Source: an uncultured Oscillospiraceae bacterium
Lineage (GTDB): Bacteria > Bacillota > Clostridia > Oscillospirales > Acutalibacteraceae
Direction: 5' to 3'
Length of the DNA stretch: 7,407 nucleotides
NCBI GenBank assembly: GCA_905203795.1
Contig: CAJKXG010000058.1
Span: forward strand, 1 to 7,407
Both the position numbers and the translations under genes were made by a program. The notes beneath the pieces were generated by a model. It did not search any database. It was not told where the DNA came from and saw nothing but the letters and a program-made list of their open reading frames with translations. This document shows positions 6,037 through 7,407 of the stretch, in pieces. How positions within the stretch are numbered: position 1 is the first letter of the stretch; the number at the start of each line of letters is the position of its first letter.

Positions 6037-7407
6037 TCAGACGATATCGCCGTCGTCAAAGGGGTCTCCGCATTCGGGGCAGAATTTCGGCGGTGTTGTG
6101 CCTTTTTCCGGCTCCCAGCCGCATTTATCGCAACGATATTGCGGTACGCCGGCGGGCTTTTTCGCGCCGCAGTTCTGGCAGAATTTGCCCTTGTTGACCG
6201 TACCGCAGGAGCAGGTCCAGCCCTCGGTGTCCGCCGGCTTCGGAGAGCCGCATTCCGGACAGAACTTGCCGGTGACAGTCGCGCCGCATTGGCACTTCCA
6301 TGCACCCGCCTGCACAGGCTCGGGCTTCTTTGCGCCGCACTCGGGGCAGAATTTGCCTGCCACAACCGCACCGCAGGAACATTTCCACCGTTCCATGCCG
6401 TCGAAGTCCCGCGGCTGCTCCATCCGCTGTTGTTGCTGCTGTTGCTGCTGACCCATGGCAAACAGGTTCTGGGCGTTCATGCCGCCGCCTGCGTTCATGG
6501 CCATACCCATACCCATGAAGCCGGTCATCGCACCGGCGCTGTTGCCCGCTGCCGTTCTCATCGCGTCTGCCTGAGCGCCCACCAGCGTTGCGCCCGCCAT
6601 GGTCGGATCACGCATGACAGCCGAGCGCTGCAGCTGCTTGATCATCTCCGCGTCTTCCTCGGGCAGCGTGACCGAACCGAGGGCAATACTGACGACCTTC
6701 AAGCCGCGCAGTTCGCCCCATTTCGCGGAGAGCGCTTGATTCATGGCGTCTTCCAACTCGGTGTTGTGGGTCACGATCTGATTGGGGCGCAGTTCCAGAT
6801 CCGACAGCTTTCCGAACGCAGGCTGCAAAGCGCTGATAAATTCGGTTTTCAACTGCCCGTCCAGCTCGTCACGGGTGTATTCCTGCTCCACATTCCCGCA
6901 CACATTGGTGTAGAACAGCAGCGGGTCGGCGATCTTGTAGGAATATACGCCGGAGCAGCGCACCGACACATCCACATCCAGCCCGATTTTGGAATCCACC
7001 ACGCGGAAGGGAATCGGGTTGGGCGTCCCGAATTTGTTGTCGATCAGCTCTTTGGTATTGAAATAGTACACCCGCTGATCCTTGCCGGTATCGCCGCCAT
7101 AGGTGAAACGCTTGCCGATGGTCTTAAAGGTCTCCTTGATACTGTTTCCGAGACTGCCGGAGAAGATCGACGGCTCGGTAGAGGCGTCATAGGTGAATTC
7201 GCCCGGCTCGGCGCATACCTCTACGACCTTACCCTGTTCCACGATGATCATGCACTGTCCGTCCGCGACAGCGATGCCGGAACCGGAGGTGATAATATTG
7301 TCATTGCCCTTGGTATTGGAAGAACGTCCGCTGACGCGCTTCTGGCCTTTGGTCACCATGACCTCCTTGCCCATCGACTCACAGTAGAAGAATTCCTTCC
7401 ACTGATC
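6037..7407 (-). CDS. SPFH/band-7 protein with four C-terminal zinc ribbons (5' end outside window)
   Basis: The frame is open to the right edge: before the Met codon at 7374, 11 more codons read DQWKEFFYCES, matching the conserved segment before the SPFH domain in this family. The true start is therefore beyond 7407, and ATG 7374 is internal. Counting from the first visible residue, about 40-265 is the SPFH domain (ITSGSGIAVADGQCMIIVEQ; later LKVVSIALGSVTLPEED). Then come a Met/Gly/Ala-rich linker, an eight-Gln run (320-327) and four zinc ribbons: Cys343/345/354/357, Cys372/374/383/386, Cys399/401/410/413 and Cys426/429/443/446. The first three have C-x-C and C-x2-C pairs; the last is rubredoxin-like. 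It has no membrane span in view. SPFH proteins oligomerise on membrane surfaces; B. subtilis YdjI is the closest characterised type, though it is shorter and lacks this ribbon array as far as I recall. It is the first visible gene of the operon. Confidence 0.93.
   Translation of the reverse strand, partial: DQWKEFFYCESMGKEVMVTKGQKRVSGRSSNTKGNDNIITSGSGIAVADGQCMIIVEQGKVVEVCAEPGEFTYDASTEPSIFSGSLGNSIKETFKTIGKRFTYGGDTGKDQRVYYFNTKELIDNKFGTPNPIPFRVVDSKIGLDVDVSVRCSGVYSYKIADPLLFYTNVCGNVEQEYTRDELDGQLKTEFISALQPAFGKLSDLELRPNQIVTHNTELEDAMNQALSAKWGELRGLKVVSIALGSVTLPEEDAEMIKQLQRSAVMRDPTMAGATLVGAQADAMRTAAGNSAGAMTGFMGMGMAMNAGGGMNAQNLFAMGQQQQQQQQRMEQPRDFDGMERWKCSCGAVVAGKFCPECGAKKPEPVQAGAWKCQCGATVTGKFCPECGSPKPADTEGWTCSCGTVNKGKFCQNCGAKKPAGVPQYRCDKCGWEPEKGTTPPKFCPECGDPFDDGDIV
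6067..6387 (-). repeat. Four tandem zinc-ribbon coding repeats
   Basis: Ribbon units start at 6387, 6300, 6219 and 6138 (reading down the minus strand), with spacings of 87, 81 and 81 bases, always a multiple of three. The first three encode W-x-C-x-C-G followed by GKFC and a second cysteine pair; the fourth is longer and of the YRCDKCGW/PPKFCPECG type. The units share the DNA core for GKFCPECG but have diverged elsewhere, so this is an old in-frame amplification. Confidence 0.85.
6427..6450 (-). repeat. CAG/CAA tract encoding eight glutamines
   Basis: Eight glutamine codons, a mixture of five CAG and three CAA, lie between the Met/Gly-rich linker and the first zinc ribbon of the SPFH protein. 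The codon mixing would limit slippage, so it is more likely a selected flexible linker than a recent expansion. Confidence 0.85.

Noticed and set aside
6067..6387. Tandem repeats considered as a CRISPR-like array
   Set aside because: The 81-87 base period is in frame and encodes zinc ribbons with matching cysteines; there are no conserved direct repeats separated by unique spacers.
6000..6461. 153-residue minus-strand frame inside the SPFH gene
   Set aside because: It is an out-of-frame reading of the zinc-ribbon repeats; the main frame has the conserved cysteines and continuity with the SPFH domain.
7193..7387. 64-residue plus-strand frame at the right edge
   Set aside because: It is antisense to the conserved SPFH coding sequence, which continues uninterrupted to the window edge.

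Overview
The window looks like chromosomal DNA of a low- to mid-GC Gram-positive gut-type Clostridia (Oscillospiraceae/Ruminococcaceae-like). This rests on strong AGGAGG-type ribosome binding sites, a consensus sigma-A promoter, a Gram-positive style lipoprotein and secreted protein, and the type of SPFH/zinc-ribbon and transglutaminase-like proteins encoded. The assignment is inference from gene content and style, not a database match. All credible genes lie on the minus strand, so transcription runs from right to left.

Positions 7407 down to 1654 hold one tightly packed operon of seven genes, with gaps of about 13-62 nt and one overlap. In order of transcription they are: an SPFH/band-7 protein with a C-terminal array of four zinc ribbons (5' end outside the window); a DUF4428-type treble-clef protein whose C-terminus carries two more zinc ribbons, one nearly a copy of the last ribbon of the SPFH protein; a small putative lipoprotein; a TFIIB-type two-zinc-ribbon protein with a C-terminal membrane anchor; a secreted/membrane-anchored TPM-domain protein with a Ser/Gly/His-rich tail; an unrecognised acidic 138-residue protein; and a 191-residue protein resembling the DUF6935 group. 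The SPFH + zinc-ribbon/TM + TPM core matches the B. subtilis YdjI, YdjG and YdjH proteins, which are encoded with the PspA homologue YdjF. The working model is therefore a membrane-surface or envelope-stress assembly: an SPFH scaffold in the cytoplasm, a zinc-ribbon/TM anchor, a TPM domain on the outside, plus accessory proteins not found in the ydj operon. No pspA gene is visible in the window.

Positions 1172-1653 are about 480 bp without a convincing gene. They hold a 16-bp hairpin (likely an operon terminator that forms perfectly only in minus-strand RNA), other weak inverted repeats, and a textbook TTGACA-17-TATACT promoter. An 8-bp inverted repeat flanks the -10 element and may be an operator.

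That promoter drives the gene at 1171-2, which runs off the left edge. It encodes a secreted transglutaminase-like (cysteine protease fold) protein with an intact Cys-His-Asp triad, followed by a region resembling beta-propeller-type repeats. It is transcribed separately from the operon, and no functional link between them is shown by the sequence.
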